In this document: positions 12,762 through 21,250 of the stretch, piece by piece
Layout: each line of letters starts with the position of its first letter
Position numbering within the stretch: position 1 is the first letter of the stretch
NCBI GenBank assembly: GCA_015232455.1
Contig: JADFZQ010000001.1
Location: 248,001 to 312,000, forward strand
Direction of reading: 5' to 3'
DNA: 64,000 nucleotides
Source of the DNA: Desulfamplus sp.
GTDB taxonomy: Bacteria > Desulfobacterota > Desulfobacteria > Desulfobacterales > Desulfobacteraceae
The notes under the pieces: model-generated
What the model was told of the DNA's origin: nothing
The model's input: the letters and a program-made list of their open reading frames with translations, nothing else
The model's database searches: none
Made by a program: the position numbers and the translations under genes

Positions 12762-12890
12762 ATCGTATGTGTGCAATCTGCCAATTTTTCCAAATAGTTA
12801 TATCAATAGGTCAAAGCTGCCAGTCACCTTTCCCCAAATAAAATTTACTAACTTATATTTTAAGGAAATAAAAGACCGTCAAATAGGTCA

Positions 12891-12910
12891 GGGCGACCAA
12901 AAGGTCGCCC
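12891..12910. repeat. Perfect palindrome in the rplL-rpoB spacer
   Basis: GGGCGACC, a four-base AAAA loop, then GGTCGCCC: an eight-pair perfect stem that stands out as GC-rich in an AT-rich gap. The reverse strand reads GTAGGGGCGACC at its 5' side, resembling the other GTAG-type palindromes at 51441 and 51517. It could be a dispersed repeat unit used secondarily as an mRNA hairpin between rplL and rpoB. Confidence 0.6.
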
Positions 12911-12933
12911 CTACTATTATAATACCTACAAAA

Positions 12934-13320
12934 CTATTTAATACTTATTTGTGCCCCAGCAGCTTCAACTTGTGCTTTAATTTTCTGGGCTTCTTCTTTG
13001 GATACACCCTCTTTCAAGGGTTTTGGGCACTCATCAACAAGAGCTTTTGCCTCTTTAAGTCCAAGACCAGTAATTGCTCTTACCTCTTTAATTACATTGA
13101 TCTTTTTGTCCCCAGAAGATTCTAATATTACTGTAAACTCTGTCTGCTCCTCTACTGGAGCAGCTTCAGCAGCACCAGCAGCAGGTCCTACCGCAACTGC
13201 AACAGGAGCAGCAGCAGAGACACCAAATTTTTCTTCAAGTTCTTTTACAAGTTGTGAAAGCTCAAGAACTGTCATTCCAGCGATAAATTCAACTACATCA
13301 TCTTTTGTTATATTAGCCAT
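12934..13320 (-). CDS. rplL: 50S ribosomal protein L7/L12
   Basis: Flexible stalk protein that recruits translational GTPases. The 128 residues comprise the N-terminal dimerisation helices (about 1-37), an Ala/Pro/Val-rich hinge (about 38-58) and the conserved C-terminal domain with [21 protein letters not shown] strong AAGGAG precedes the ATG. It is 66 bases downstream of rplJ, the invariant order for this operon. Confidence 0.97.
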   Translation of the reverse strand: MANITKDDVVEFIAGMTVLELSQLVKELEEKFGVSAAAPVAVAVGPAAGAAEAAPVEEQTEFTVILESSGDKKINVIKEVRAITGLGLKEAKALVDECPKPLKEGVSKEEAQKIKAQVEAAGAQISIK

Positions 13321-13386
13321 TTTTTCTCCTTAAAAAAACAAGAAAGGGATATAATCCCTTTAAAATAATTAAGTAATTATAAATTG

Positions 13387-13908
13387 TTAAGCAGCCTTTT
13401 TCTGATCCCCAATTGCATTTAGCACATAAAGGAATGATCTTGGTACTTCTCCAAGCACTCTTACCATCGCAGTAGGAACTGCATTCATGGTTGATAGCAA
13501 CTGAGCCAGCAGTATCTCTTTTGGTGGCATTTTGGCAAGTGCTTTAATATCATCAAGATTTAGCACTTTACCATTCATAGCACCGATTTTTATCTCAAGT
13601 TTCTGATTGGCATCAGCAAATTTTACAAGCACTTTAGCTGGTGCAACAGGATCAGTTTTTGAGGTTACAATAGCATTGGGACCTTTGAGAAAATCTTTTA
13701 AAACAGATACCTGTGTCCCCTCAGATGCCATTGATAAAAGCGTATTTTTTACAACTTCTAATTGAGAACCCTCTTTTCTTAGCTCATTTCTCAATTGAGT
13801 CATTGACTCAACATCAAGCCCTTTGTAGGCAACTATGAGAGCAATCTCGGTTTCAGCAAGCCGTGAATTTAGTTTTTCAACTACTTCTTTTTTTGTTGTC
13901 AGGTTCAA
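13387..13908 (-). CDS. rplJ: 50S ribosomal protein L10
   Basis: Stalk base protein that anchors L7/L12 dimers and, as the L10-(L12)n complex, represses its own message. The frame opens at a GTG (13917) lying only one base after the AGGAGG ribosome binding site. The TTG at 13906-13908 is about ten bases from that site and yields the family-like start MNLTTKKEVVEKL, so I prefer TTG (173 residues). Conserved GLDVESMTQLRNELR and VVKNTLL are present. The L10 leader lies immediately upstream. Confidence 0.93.
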   Translation of the reverse strand: MNLTTKKEVVEKLNSRLAETEIALIVAYKGLDVESMTQLRNELRKEGSQLEVVKNTLLSMASEGTQVSVLKDFLKGPNAIVTSKTDPVAPAKVLVKFADANQKLEIKIGAMNGKVLNLDDIKALAKMPPKEILLAQLLSTMNAVPTAMVRVLGEVPRSFLYVLNAIGDQKKAA

Positions 13909-13975
13909 ATCAAACACACCTCCTTTCCATCGTTAAGTTAATTTCTCCAGAGGTGCCAACTGTGCCAAAACATAT

Positions 13976-14060
13976 TCTGTCTCGGCAGGCCGGCATCGCC
14001 GTTTATACATATTGCAATGCAAATCAAGACATTGCCTTGTACCTGCTGTCTTTGACAGAC
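13976..14060 (-). ncRNA. L10 leader (rplJ autoregulatory RNA element)
   Basis: The reverse-strand RNA begins TCTGTCAAAGACAGCAGG and ends CCTGCCGAGACAGA. Its closing stem pairs TCTGTC with GACAGA and CAGG with CCTG, and two internal hairpins follow (GCAATG with CATTGC, and GGC-GAT-GCC). The GACAGCAGG/CCTGCCGAG pair around a three-way junction is the recognisable core of the L10 leader family bound by L10-(L12)4. An alternative TCTGTC/GACAG hairpin at the 5' end could be the competing fold. It lies in the 196-base space between rplA and rplJ, the canonical site. Confidence 0.85.
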
Positions 14061-14080
14061 AACAATTTATATTTTAAATA

Positions 14081-14096
14081 TTCTCCTAAAGGAGAA
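14081..14096 (-). other. Short hairpin directly after rplA
   Basis: TTCTCC, loop TAAA, GGAGAA: a perfect six-pair stem eight bases past the rplA stop codon. There is no U-run after it, so I do not call it a terminator. It may mark an mRNA end or processing point before the L10 leader. Confidence 0.35.
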
Positions 14097-14104
14097 CAAG
14101 TTGA

Positions 14105-14797
14105 CTATTTTATTATTGAAGGATCTATTTTTACGCCTGGTCCCATAGTTGTAGATACACTTATGGCTTTTATATAAGTACCTTTACTTGCTGGTGGCTT
14201 TAGAGCAAGAATCCTTGTAAGAAAAGCATTAGCATTTACTACTAATTTCTCTACTCCAAAAGATGCTTTACCTATTGGGACATGGACAATACCAGCCTTT
14301 TCAACTCTAAATTCAATCTTTCCAGCTTTAAGCTCTTTAACAGCTTTTTCTATATCAAAGGTTACTGTCCCTGTCTTTGCGTTGGGCATAAGTCCTCTTG
14401 GACCAAGTATTCTACCAAGTTTCCCAACTGTTCCCATCATATCTGGGGTTGCAAGGGCTTTATCAAACCCAAACCAGCCAGCTTTAATCTTTTCGACAGT
14501 CTCATCATCTGCAATAAAGTCAGCACCAGCCTCTAATGCCTCTTTTTCTTTTTCACCCTTTGCAAATACAAGGACTTTTACCTCTTTACCAAGACCATTT
14601 GGCAAGATAACGGTGCCACGTACCATTTGATCGGCATGACGCGGATCAACACCAAGTCTCACCGCTATATCTACGGTCTCATCAAATTTAGCATAGGATG
14701 AAGAGAGTGAGATCTCTAAAGCTTCGTTAAAATCATAACGCTTTTGTCTGTCGATCTTTTTTACTATTTCTATATATTTCTTACCGTGTTTCGGCAT
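14105..14797 (-). CDS. rplA: 50S ribosomal protein L1
   Basis: Forms the mobile L1 stalk at the ribosomal E site. The 230 residues are of normal length, starting [10 protein letters not shown] and containing the signature [20 protein letters not shown] around residues 120-139. It follows rplK by 23 bases and precedes the L10 leader. Confidence 0.97.
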   Translation of the reverse strand: MPKHGKKYIEIVKKIDRQKRYDFNEALEISLSSSYAKFDETVDIAVRLGVDPRHADQMVRGTVILPNGLGKEVKVLVFAKGEKEKEALEAGADFIADDETVEKIKAGWFGFDKALATPDMMGTVGKLGRILGPRGLMPNAKTGTVTFDIEKAVKELKAGKIEFRVEKAGIVHVPIGKASFGVEKLVVNANAFLTRILALKPPASKGTYIKAISVSTTMGPGVKIDPSIIK

Positions 14798-14820
14798 CTT
14801 ATATCACTCACTCCTTTATT

Positions 14821-15243
14821 TTAAACGACCTCTATACCCATACTCCGTGCTGTTCCAGCGATTATGTTAACCGCACCTTCCAAATTTACAGCATTCAAGT
14901 CTTCCATCTTCAACTTGGCAATATCAACAAGCTGATCTTTAGTTACCTTGCCCACCTTATCTTTGTTCGGAGTGCTTGAACCCTTTTCAATTTGAGCTGC
15001 TTTTCTCAATAACATGGATGCCGGTGGAGTTTTTGTTATAAAGGTAAAAGTTCTATCCTGAAAAACTGTAATCACAACAGGAATGATTGAACCAACATCA
15101 TTGGCTGTTCTTGCATTAAACTGCTTGCAAAACTCCATTATATTAACACCATGTTGACCCAAAGCAGGTCCGATCGGTGGAGATGGATTAGCCTTACCAG
15201 CCTGAACCTGAAGCTTTACCTGTGCCGTTACTTTTTTTGCCAT
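14821..15243 (-). CDS. rplK: 50S ribosomal protein L11
   Basis: Protein of the GTPase-associated centre, needed for elongation factor function and stringent response activation. The 140 residues carry [20 protein letters not shown] near the N terminus, with the proline-rich thiostrepton-site loop, and [18 protein letters not shown] precedes the ATG. A 128-base spacer separates it from nusG; it contains short GC-richer stems but no element I can name. Confidence 0.97.
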   Translation of the reverse strand: MAKKVTAQVKLQVQAGKANPSPPIGPALGQHGVNIMEFCKQFNARTANDVGSIIPVVITVFQDRTFTFITKTPPASMLLRKAAQIEKGSSTPNKDKVGKVTKDQLVDIAKLKMEDLNAVNLEGAVNIIAGTARSMGIEVV

Positions 15244-15371
15244 TTTTTTTCTACTCCTGACACATACGTATTTATCAGTTGGCGTTATCCATCTCTTTTT
15301 AGAACGGTGTTCATAACATAATTAACTTCACCAGCAGACGGAAAAACACTCCAACAATTTATATTAATAAC

Positions 15372-15905
15372 TCAACTAACTTTTGCCACCTGAACAAAAT
15401 CCAATTCAACGGGTGTTGCTCTACCAAATATACTTACAAGAACCTTTACTTTAGCTTTTTCTGAGTTCACCTCTTCAATAGTACCATTGAAACTTGCAAA
15501 AGGTCCATCTGCAACACGGACCTCATCGCCAATTTCAAAACTATATTTTGGCTGGGGTTTGCTCTTACCCGTTTCCATTTTTTCAATAATCTGAGCCGCT
15601 TCTCTATCGCTTATTGGTGCTGGTCTATTTTTGCCACCCAGAAAACCCGTAACCTTTGCGGTTGAATTAACAACATGCCATGTCTCATCATTTAATTCCA
15701 TGTTAATAAGGATATAGCCCGGATAAAACTTTCTTGAAGATTCCCTTTTTTTTCCATTGACGAGTTCAACAACATGCTCTGTTGGAACAAGTATATCGCC
15801 AAATTTATCCGCAAATTTAGATTTGGCTATTCCATCTTCTAAGGCATGTTTTACCTTTTGTTCATATCCTGAATAGACATGAAGTACATACCATCTACGA
15901 GACAC
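15372..15905 (-). CDS. nusG: Transcription termination/antitermination factor NusG
   Basis: Binds RNA polymerase and modulates elongation, pausing and Rho action. The 177 residues have the NGN domain ([19 protein letters not shown] at the start, [12 protein letters not shown] in the middle) and a C-terminal KOW domain with [20 protein letters not shown]. The start is GTG at 15903-15905, five bases after GGGAGTTAAG. It lies 47 bases downstream of secE in the standard secE-nusG pair. Confidence 0.96.
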   Translation of the reverse strand: MSRRWYVLHVYSGYEQKVKHALEDGIAKSKFADKFGDILVPTEHVVELVNGKKRESSRKFYPGYILINMELNDETWHVVNSTAKVTGFLGGKNRPAPISDREAAQIIEKMETGKSKPQPKYSFEIGDEVRVADGPFASFNGTIEEVNSEKAKVKVLVSIFGRATPVELDFVQVAKVS

Positions 15906-15952
15906 CTTAACTCCCTTTATTCTCTATTTATGCAACTACTATTATTGTTCGC

Positions 15953-16330
15953 TTATGCAAGCACTATCTGTACAAGTTTTGAAAGTGTAACATCCACAAG
16001 CCCCAAAAATGTTGCAATAATAAATACGAGTATAATAACTACAACAGTTGCCCCTGCTGTCTGTTTTTGGTTAGGCCATGTTACTTTCTTCAATTCAGCC
16101 TGAACTTCACGTAAAAATTGAACTCCTCTTTGGAAAAGATTAAGCTCGCCTTCTACAACAGTTTGAGCTGTCATATCTCTTGTATTTTTAAATGCAGCAT
16201 TTGGGATAATTCGAGATGAGGGGACAATAGATAAACTTTTCTTCTCATTAATCTCAGATGATTTCTCTTCAGCTGAACTGCTTTTTTTAATCTTGTCATG
16301 TAATGACTTTTTTTTCTGCAATTTTGCCAT
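15953..16330 (-). CDS. secE: Preprotein translocase subunit SecE
   Basis: Essential small partner of SecY in the protein-conducting channel. The 125 residues have a long Lys/Ser-rich N-terminal half, the amphipathic motif FLREVQAELKKVTWPNQKQT (about residues 69-88) and one transmembrane helix near the C terminus (VVVIILVFIIATFLGLV). GGGAG lies seven bases before the ATG. The charged N terminus is longer than in minimal one-helix SecE proteins and looks like low-complexity sequence. Confidence 0.93.
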   Translation of the reverse strand: MAKLQKKKSLHDKIKKSSSAEEKSSEINEKKSLSIVPSSRIIPNAAFKNTRDMTAQTVVEGELNLFQRGVQFLREVQAELKKVTWPNQKQTAGATVVVIILVFIIATFLGLVDVTLSKLVQIVLA

Positions 16331-16395
16331 AATGCTCCCAAACTCGAACTATATTATACCTATCAAAATCACAATATCTATCTTAAACATAAAAA

Positions 16396-16472
16396 TGGCA
16401 GGTCAGGAGGGACTCGAACCCCCAGCATCCGGATTTGGAGTCCGGCGCTCTACCAATTAGAGCTACTGACCT
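16396..16472 (-). tRNA. tRNA-Trp (anticodon CCA)
   Basis: Reverse strand: acceptor 5' AGGTCAG pairs with CTGACCT, the anticodon loop CTCCAAA gives CCA, the T-loop GGTTCGAGTCC is standard and the 3' CCA is encoded. It sits between rpmG and secE, a widespread position for tRNA-Trp in this operon. Confidence 0.95.
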
Positions 16473-16515
16473 GCATATTAAACAGTGTGTATTGAGCTGT
16501 TATTTTAGCGAACTA

Positions 16516-16668
16516 CTACTTAGTCTCTTTATGAGCTACATGTTTTTTACAGAATCTACAATATTTTTCAAACTCAAGTTTATCAGGGGTCGTACGCTTA
16601 TTCTTCGTAGTAGTGTAATTTCTTCTCTTACACTCTGTACATACAAGCGTTATATTTACTCTTGGCAT
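16516..16668 (-). CDS. rpmG: 50S ribosomal protein L33
   Basis: Small ribosomal protein of the large subunit. The 50-residue reading frame starts [20 protein letters not shown] and ends [12 protein letters not shown]. Two CxxC pairs (CTEC, CRFC) make this the zinc-binding form. It lies 18 bases downstream of tuf copy 2 and just before tRNA-Trp, the conserved tuf-rpmG-trnW-secE-nusG order. Because of the CxxC pairs it could be subject to zinc-responsive paralogue replacement, but no other copy is in the window. Confidence 0.93.
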   Translation of the reverse strand: MPRVNITLVCTECKRRNYTTTKNKRTTPDKLEFEKYCRFCKKHVAHKETK

Positions 16669-16686
16669 AATAGCCAACTCCTTTAT

Positions 16687-17880
16687 TTACTCAATTATTT
16701 CACCAATGACACCAGCCCCTACAGTGCGACCACCTTCACGAATAGCAAAACGAAGCTCTTTTTCCATAGCTATCGGAGCTATCAGTTCAGCAGTTATACT
16801 CGCATTATCTCCGGGCATTATCATCTCAACACCTTCTGCAAGACTTAATATTCCAGTAACATCTGTGGTTCTAAAGAAAAACTGAGGTCTATATCCACTA
16901 AAAAATGGGGTATGACGACCTCCCTCTTCTTTGCTTAAACAATAAATTTCAGCTCTGAACTTAGTATGAGGTGTAATGCTGCCGGGTTTTGCAACTACCT
17001 GTCCTCTTTCAACTGCATCTCTTTTCGTTCCACGAAGAAGGAGTCCTACGTTGTCTCCAGCCTGACCCTCATCAAGTAGCTTCCTAAACATCTCTACACC
17101 AGTACAGGTTGTCTTGGCTGTCTCACGTATTCCTACAAGCTCTACTTCATCTCCTGCTTTGATTATTCCTCTTTCAATCCTGCCAGTTACAACTGTACCA
17201 CGACCAGAAATGCTAAATACGTCTTCAATAGGCATAAGAAATTCTTTATCCATATCGCGTTTTGGCTCAGGAATATAAGAATCAAGAACATTCAAAAGCT
17301 CGGTAATACACTTTGCATCATCTCCATTTGCATCATCACACTCAAGAGCTTTTAATGCACTGCCGCGAACAATCGGTGTATCATCTCCTGGAAAGTCATA
17401 CTTGTCAAGAAGTTCACGCAACTCCATCTCAACAAGCTCTATAAGTTCCATATCATCTACCATATCGCATTTGTTCAAAAACACAACCATACTCGGAACA
17501 CCTACCTGACGTGCAAGAAGTATATGCTCACGAGTCTGAGGCATAGGACCGTCATCTGCACTTACAACAAGTATAGCACCATCCATCTGTGCCGCACCTG
17601 TTATCATATTCTTGATATAGTCAGCATGACCAGGACAATCAACATGAGCATAGTGTCTTTTTTCACTCTCATACTCAACATGAGCTGTCGCTATTGTGAT
17701 TCCACGCTCACGCTCTTCTGGCGCTTTGTCAATCTCATCAAATGGAACATAAGTACCATTGCCCTTCAGTGCCGCATGTTTAGTAATTGCAGCTGTCAAC
17801 GTGGTCTTACCATGATCTATGTGACCTATTGTTCCAATATTCACATGGGGTTTGTTTCTATTAAACTTCTCTTTTGCCAT
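16687..17880 (-). CDS. tuf: Elongation factor Tu, copy 2 (tRNA-linked copy)
   Basis: Second EF-Tu gene, placed after four tRNA genes exactly like E. coli tufB. The 397-residue product appears identical to that of copy 1. I find six base differences (at 16915, 16981, 17080, 17197, 17512 and 17773), all silent. Identity continues for about 14 bases upstream of the ATG, covering the ribosome binding site, then ends abruptly, as expected for ongoing gene conversion. The message probably includes the upstream tRNAs, from which it is freed by tRNA processing. Confidence 0.98.
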   Translation of the reverse strand: MAKEKFNRNKPHVNIGTIGHIDHGKTTLTAAITKHAALKGNGTYVPFDEIDKAPEERERGITIATAHVEYESEKRHYAHVDCPGHADYIKNMITGAAQMDGAILVVSADDGPMPQTREHILLARQVGVPSMVVFLNKCDMVDDMELIELVEMELRELLDKYDFPGDDTPIVRGSALKALECDDANGDDAKCITELLNVLDSYIPEPKRDMDKEFLMPIEDVFSISGRGTVVTGRIERGIIKAGDEVELVGIRETAKTTCTGVEMFRKLLDEGQAGDNVGLLLRGTKRDAVERGQVVAKPGSITPHTKFRAEIYCLSKEEGGRHTPFFSGYRPQFFFRTTDVTGILSLAEGVEMIMPGDNASITAELIAPIAMEKELRFAIREGGRTVGAGVIGEIIE

Positions 17881-17907
17881 TTTAAATTATCCTCACCATA
17901 ACAACAA

Positions 17908-17984
17908 TGGAGCCCATAACCGGAGTCGAACCGGTGAACCTCTTCCTTACCAAGGAAGCGCTCTACCTACTGAGCTATATGGGC
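17908..17984 (-). tRNA. tRNA-Thr (anticodon GGT)
   Basis: Reverse strand: acceptor GCCCATA pairs with TATGGGC, the anticodon stem CTTCC/GGAAG holds the loop TTGGTAA (GGT), and the 3' CCA is encoded. It is the last of four tRNAs before tuf copy 2, 27 bases from the tuf start codon. Confidence 0.95.
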
Positions 17985-18065
17985 AACAAAAGCATAGAGT
18001 AATTGAATGAAAATTTAAAAAAACTTAGAAAATCTTAAGAATTAAGGAATTTATAGATAGAAGGA

Positions 18066-18141
18066 TGGAGCGGGAGACGAGTCTCGAACTCGCGACATTC
18101 AGCTTGGAAGGCTGAAGCTCTACCAACTGAGCTACTCCCGC
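18066..18141 (-). tRNA. tRNA-Gly (anticodon TCC)
   Basis: Reverse strand: acceptor GCGGGAG pairs with CTCCCGC, the anticodon loop CTTCCAA gives TCC, the T-loop is GAGTTCGAGACTC and CCA is encoded. It is the third gene of the tRNA cluster. Confidence 0.95.
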
Positions 18142-18242
18142 ATAAAAAGAACTGACTCTAAATAGTCAGACTTGAAATTCATTCATTCTATGTAGTAAAT
18201 GACCTTATATGCTTTTAAAGATCTCCTACATTAAATCAATCA

Positions 18243-18328
18243 TGGTGGTGGGGGGAGGATTTGAACCTCCGAAGGCTACAGCCGTCAGATTTACAGTCTG
18301 ATCCCTTTGACCACTCGGGAACCCCACC
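18243..18328 (-). tRNA. tRNA-Tyr (anticodon GTA)
   Basis: Reverse strand: an 86-base class II tRNA with a long variable arm (GACGGCTGTAGCCTTC region), acceptor GGTGGGG, anticodon loop CTGTAAA giving GTA, and encoded CCA. It is the second gene of the cluster. Confidence 0.95.
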
Positions 18329-18335
18329 TTGTTTT

Positions 18336-18411
18336 TGGAGCCGATACCCCGAATCGAACGGAGGACATTCTCATTACAAGTGAGATGCTCTACCTACTGA
18401 GCTATATCGGC
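18336..18411 (-). tRNA. tRNA-Thr (anticodon TGT)
   Basis: Reverse strand: acceptor GCCGATA pairs with TATCGGC, the anticodon loop CTTGTAA gives TGT, and CCA is encoded. It is the first gene of the Thr-Tyr-Gly-Thr cluster, the same order as thrU-tyrU-glyT-thrT before tufB in E. coli. Only seven bases separate it from tRNA-Tyr. Confidence 0.95.
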
Positions 18412-19055
18412 ATATAGATAATATTCAATCCAAGATAATAAACTATCTATCACGAAAAGACCCGCCGAAAATACCAGAGAGATATTAAGATAGCAAGTCA
18501 AACAATATATGTTTAAAGATGATTTAAAAGATATTATTTAATATAATACCGTAAAATCTCTGTTTTTCATCAAATAATGTGATATTTCTTCTTTTTGGAT
18601 TAACGTCAACATCTTTGTTACTATCTACAAATATTTTTTATTAAAAATCAATTCAATAATTCTTTTAAAAATAAAACACTACATATTGTGGAGTCTAAAA
18701 AAATAACCGTTTCTTAGATACAAGATGTTCCTTCTAAATACAAAAACACACAATAAAATTGTAGCATATAGATATATTTTGGGAATTTATTAAGGCTTGA
18801 CAGGCTCGAATCTATCCATTAAATAATTAATCAATTTTTTAATCTGTGTTTAATTAACCTTCTTTGGTTTTTTTTCTACAGTTAATATCATTAACTAAAT
18901 TAAATTTTAAGGAGTATAAACTTTTTCCTTTGAAACTGACTTTTTAACCTTTTGGTATTTGATTCTAATCAACATCTAAATGTCTGCTTTATAGAATCTA
19001 ATTACAGCAATAATAATCAGTAACAACTAAAATAAGGAAACTAAATATAAATATT
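18412..19055. other. AT-rich divergent intergenic region
   Basis: 644 bases without a supported gene, between the minus-strand tRNA cluster and the plus-strand transglycosylase gene. A reverse-strand TTGACT (18497-18502) followed by the GC-rich GGCGGG is a possible tRNA-operon promoter region, but I find no good -10 at proper distance. A plus-strand TTGACA/TAAATA pair is listed separately. The rest is low-complexity AT sequence with several T-runs. Confidence 0.6.
18797..18825 (+). promoter_or_regulatory. Possible sigma-70 promoter upstream of the transglycosylase gene
   Basis: TTGACA (18797-18802), a 17-base spacer, and TAAATA (18820-18825). The -35 is perfect and the spacing ideal, but it lies about 230 bases before the start codon and the region is AT-rich, so chance matches are likely. 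Confidence 0.4.
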
Positions 19056-21017
19056 ATGAAAAATTTATTATATGCTTCGGCTTTGGCAATATTGATACTT
19101 CTATCTGCTTGTACGTCCAATGGTTCGAAGAAAATATCATCTTCTGAAATAATTACCAGCACTTCTGAAACCTCACAAAATAATTCTTACATATACAAAC
19201 GAAATACATCTATCCCAGATCAACTTGCTATTGAAAATGGAATCATTTTGCCAAATGAGAGTATATCATCTGGAGACACCGTAGTTTCAAAAGAGATTAA
19301 GCATGCACTTGAACTTTGTGATTTAGCCCAAAAATCATGGGAGCAAGGTTCTACAGAAAAATCACTTCAATATCTTGATGCTGCATACGCATCTATCCTT
19401 GATCTTGAAACTGATGAAGGCAGAGTGAATAAACAAAAAGAAGATTTACGCTTTATGATTTCCAAAAGGATAATGGAAATATATACATCTCGTCAGACTT
19501 CTATAAAGGGAGAGCATAAGGAGATTCCTGTAATAATAGACAATAAATATGTTAAAAATGAGATTGAAAGGCTTACGGGATCAGAAAGAGAATTTTTTAT
19601 TAGAGCAATGGGACGGGCAGCAGAATTTCGTCCATTTATAGTAAAAGAACTGAAAGAGGCTGGTTTGCCTGAGGAACTCTCATGGCTACCTTTGATTGAA
19701 AGCGGTTTTAAAGTTCAGGCGTTATCACCTGCAAGAGCTTTAGGATTATGGCAATTTATACCATCGACGGGTTATAAATTTGGGCTTAAACGAGATTATT
19801 ATGTTGATGAAAGAATGGATCCCATTAAATCAACGAAAGCTGCCATTAAATACCTCTCAGAACTCCATAAAATGTTTGGAGATTGGTCAACTGTTCTTGC
19901 TGCTTACAACTGTGGGGAGGGAAGAGTATTAAGAACTATCAGGAGTCAAAATGTCAATTACCTTGACAATTTCTGGGATTTGTATGAAAAATTACCACAA
20001 GAAACAGCTTGTTATGTTCCAAGGTTCATTGCAACACTCCACATTGTAAACAATCTTGAAAAATATGGATTCCCACCTCAAAAAAAGATACCACCACTTG
20101 AATACCAAATTGTTACTGTAAACAAACAGCTTAAACTTACAGATATTGCAAGAAAAATGTCTATAAGCCGCACTCTGCTTGAGACATTAAACCCTGAGTT
20201 AAAATATGGTGTTCTTCCACCTGAAGAGTATCAACTAAGAATTCCTAAAAACACTGTAGATACTTTTATTGCAAGTATTGATGATATTAAACCATCTGAC
20301 CCTGTTTCTCCCCAAAACTACTCATCTCATAAAGTAAAAAATGGAGAAACGCTTTTCAGTATTGCCAAAAAGTATGGCATTACAATGGGAGAGCTTGCTG
20401 GAGCTAACAATATATCAAAACAATCTTCTATATCTTCTGGAAAACTGTTAAAAATTCCTGAATCAGGAAGTATTTCAGCATCCTATGCTTATAACAATAA
20501 CTTCAAAAAAATAAACGATAAAACAAGAGAAGCTAAGGTAAAAAAAGAAGTTAGTAATGAGCAACAACCTAATAGTGCTAAAAAAGATAAAATAATACCT
20601 ATGAAGAGTGTTAAATATGCGGTTAAGCAGGGAGATACAATGTGGTCTATTGCTCAAAAGCACAATACAACACCAGAATTAATTAAAGCTGCAAACTCTC
20701 TTTCAGGCTATACCCTAAGTCCAGATCAAAAACTTATCATCCCTCAATCTAATAATGTTGTGGTTTCAAAAATAAAAGAAGAGCCTAAAATCTCTGGTAC
20801 AGGAAATAAATCTTTAGATACCAATGGCGTTATTGCTTCTAATTATCAAAAAAAGAACCCTGTAAAGTCAAAAAAATCAACTCACTGGGTAAAATCTGGA
20901 GAAACTCCCTTTACAATTGCCCAAAAATATAATATTTCAGTACAAAGTCTTTTTAACCTTAACCGTTTACCTAAAGGTAGTAAAATATTTCCTGGGCAAA
21001 AACTTTTGGTTAAATAA
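19056..21017 (+). CDS. mltD: Membrane-bound lytic murein transglycosylase D-like lipoprotein with three LysM repeats
   Basis: Cleaves the glycan strands of peptidoglycan in the periplasm. A lipoprotein signal ends at LLSAC (Cys about residue 19). The SLT catalytic domain spans about 190-320, with the catalytic Glu215 in PLIESGF, then ALGLWQFIPSTGYKFGLKRD and VLAAYNCGEGRV. Three LysM glycan-binding repeats follow near 427-471, 521-566 and 609-653, the last at the very C terminus; two Lys/Ser-rich linkers separate them. The architecture is that of E. coli MltD. It is apparently monocistronic, with a hairpin terminator 15 bases after the stop. Confidence 0.88.
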   Translation: MKNLLYASALAILILLSACTSNGSKKISSSEIITSTSETSQNNSYIYKRNTSIPDQLAIENGIILPNESISSGDTVVSKEIKHALELCDLAQKSWEQGSTEKSLQYLDAAYASILDLETDEGRVNKQKEDLRFMISKRIMEIYTSRQTSIKGEHKEIPVIIDNKYVKNEIERLTGSEREFFIRAMGRAAEFRPFIVKELKEAGLPEELSWLPLIESGFKVQALSPARALGLWQFIPSTGYKFGLKRDYYVDERMDPIKSTKAAIKYLSELHKMFGDWSTVLAAYNCGEGRVLRTIRSQNVNYLDNFWDLYEKLPQETACYVPRFIATLHIVNNLEKYGFPPQKKIPPLEYQIVTVNKQLKLTDIARKMSISRTLLETLNPELKYGVLPPEEYQLRIPKNTVDTFIASIDDIKPSDPVSPQNYSSHKVKNGETLFSIAKKYGITMGELAGANNISKQSSISSGKLLKIPESGSISASYAYNNNFKKINDKTREAKVKKEVSNEQQPNSAKKDKIIPMKSVKYAVKQGDTMWSIAQKHNTTPELIKAANSLSGYTLSPDQKLIIPQSNNVVVSKIKEEPKISGTGNKSLDTNGVIASNYQKKNPVKSKKSTHWVKSGETPFTIAQKYNISVQSLFNLNRLPKGSKIFPGQKLLVK

Positions 21018-21031
21018 CTCAATAAATAAGC

Positions 21032-21065
21032 AAAGAGATGGTATTAGTATAAATATTATCTCTTT
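21032..21065 (+). terminator. Hairpin after the transglycosylase gene
   Basis: AAAGAGAT (21032-21039) pairs with ATCTCTTT (21058-21065); the stem can extend inward with A-U and G-U pairs. The distal arm ends in a T-rich tail, TCTTTTG. It lies between the mltD-like stop codon and tRNA-Arg. Confidence 0.5.
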
Positions 21066-21086
21066 TGTAGTTTGTGTGTAATCCTT

Positions 21087-21161
21087 GCCCCCGTAGCTCA
21101 GTGGATAGAGCATTGGATTCCTAATCCATGTGCGCAAGTTCGATTCTCGCCGGGGGTACCA
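21087..21161 (+). tRNA. tRNA-Arg (anticodon CCT)
   Basis: Acceptor GCCCCCG pairs with CGGGGGT, the anticodon loop TTCCTAA gives CCT, the T-arm is GCAAGTTCGATTCTCGC, and the 3' CCA is encoded. It reads AGG codons. It stands alone between the transglycosylase and the U32 gene. tRNA genes can be integration sites, but nothing downstream looks like an integrated element. Confidence 0.93.
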
Positions 21162-21250
21162 TTTTTTGAACTTGCCTCTTTAAATACCATTTTTCATATC
21201 GTAAATAACCCCTTAATCTCTTTTATACCAAACTTATATTAATCCTACCA

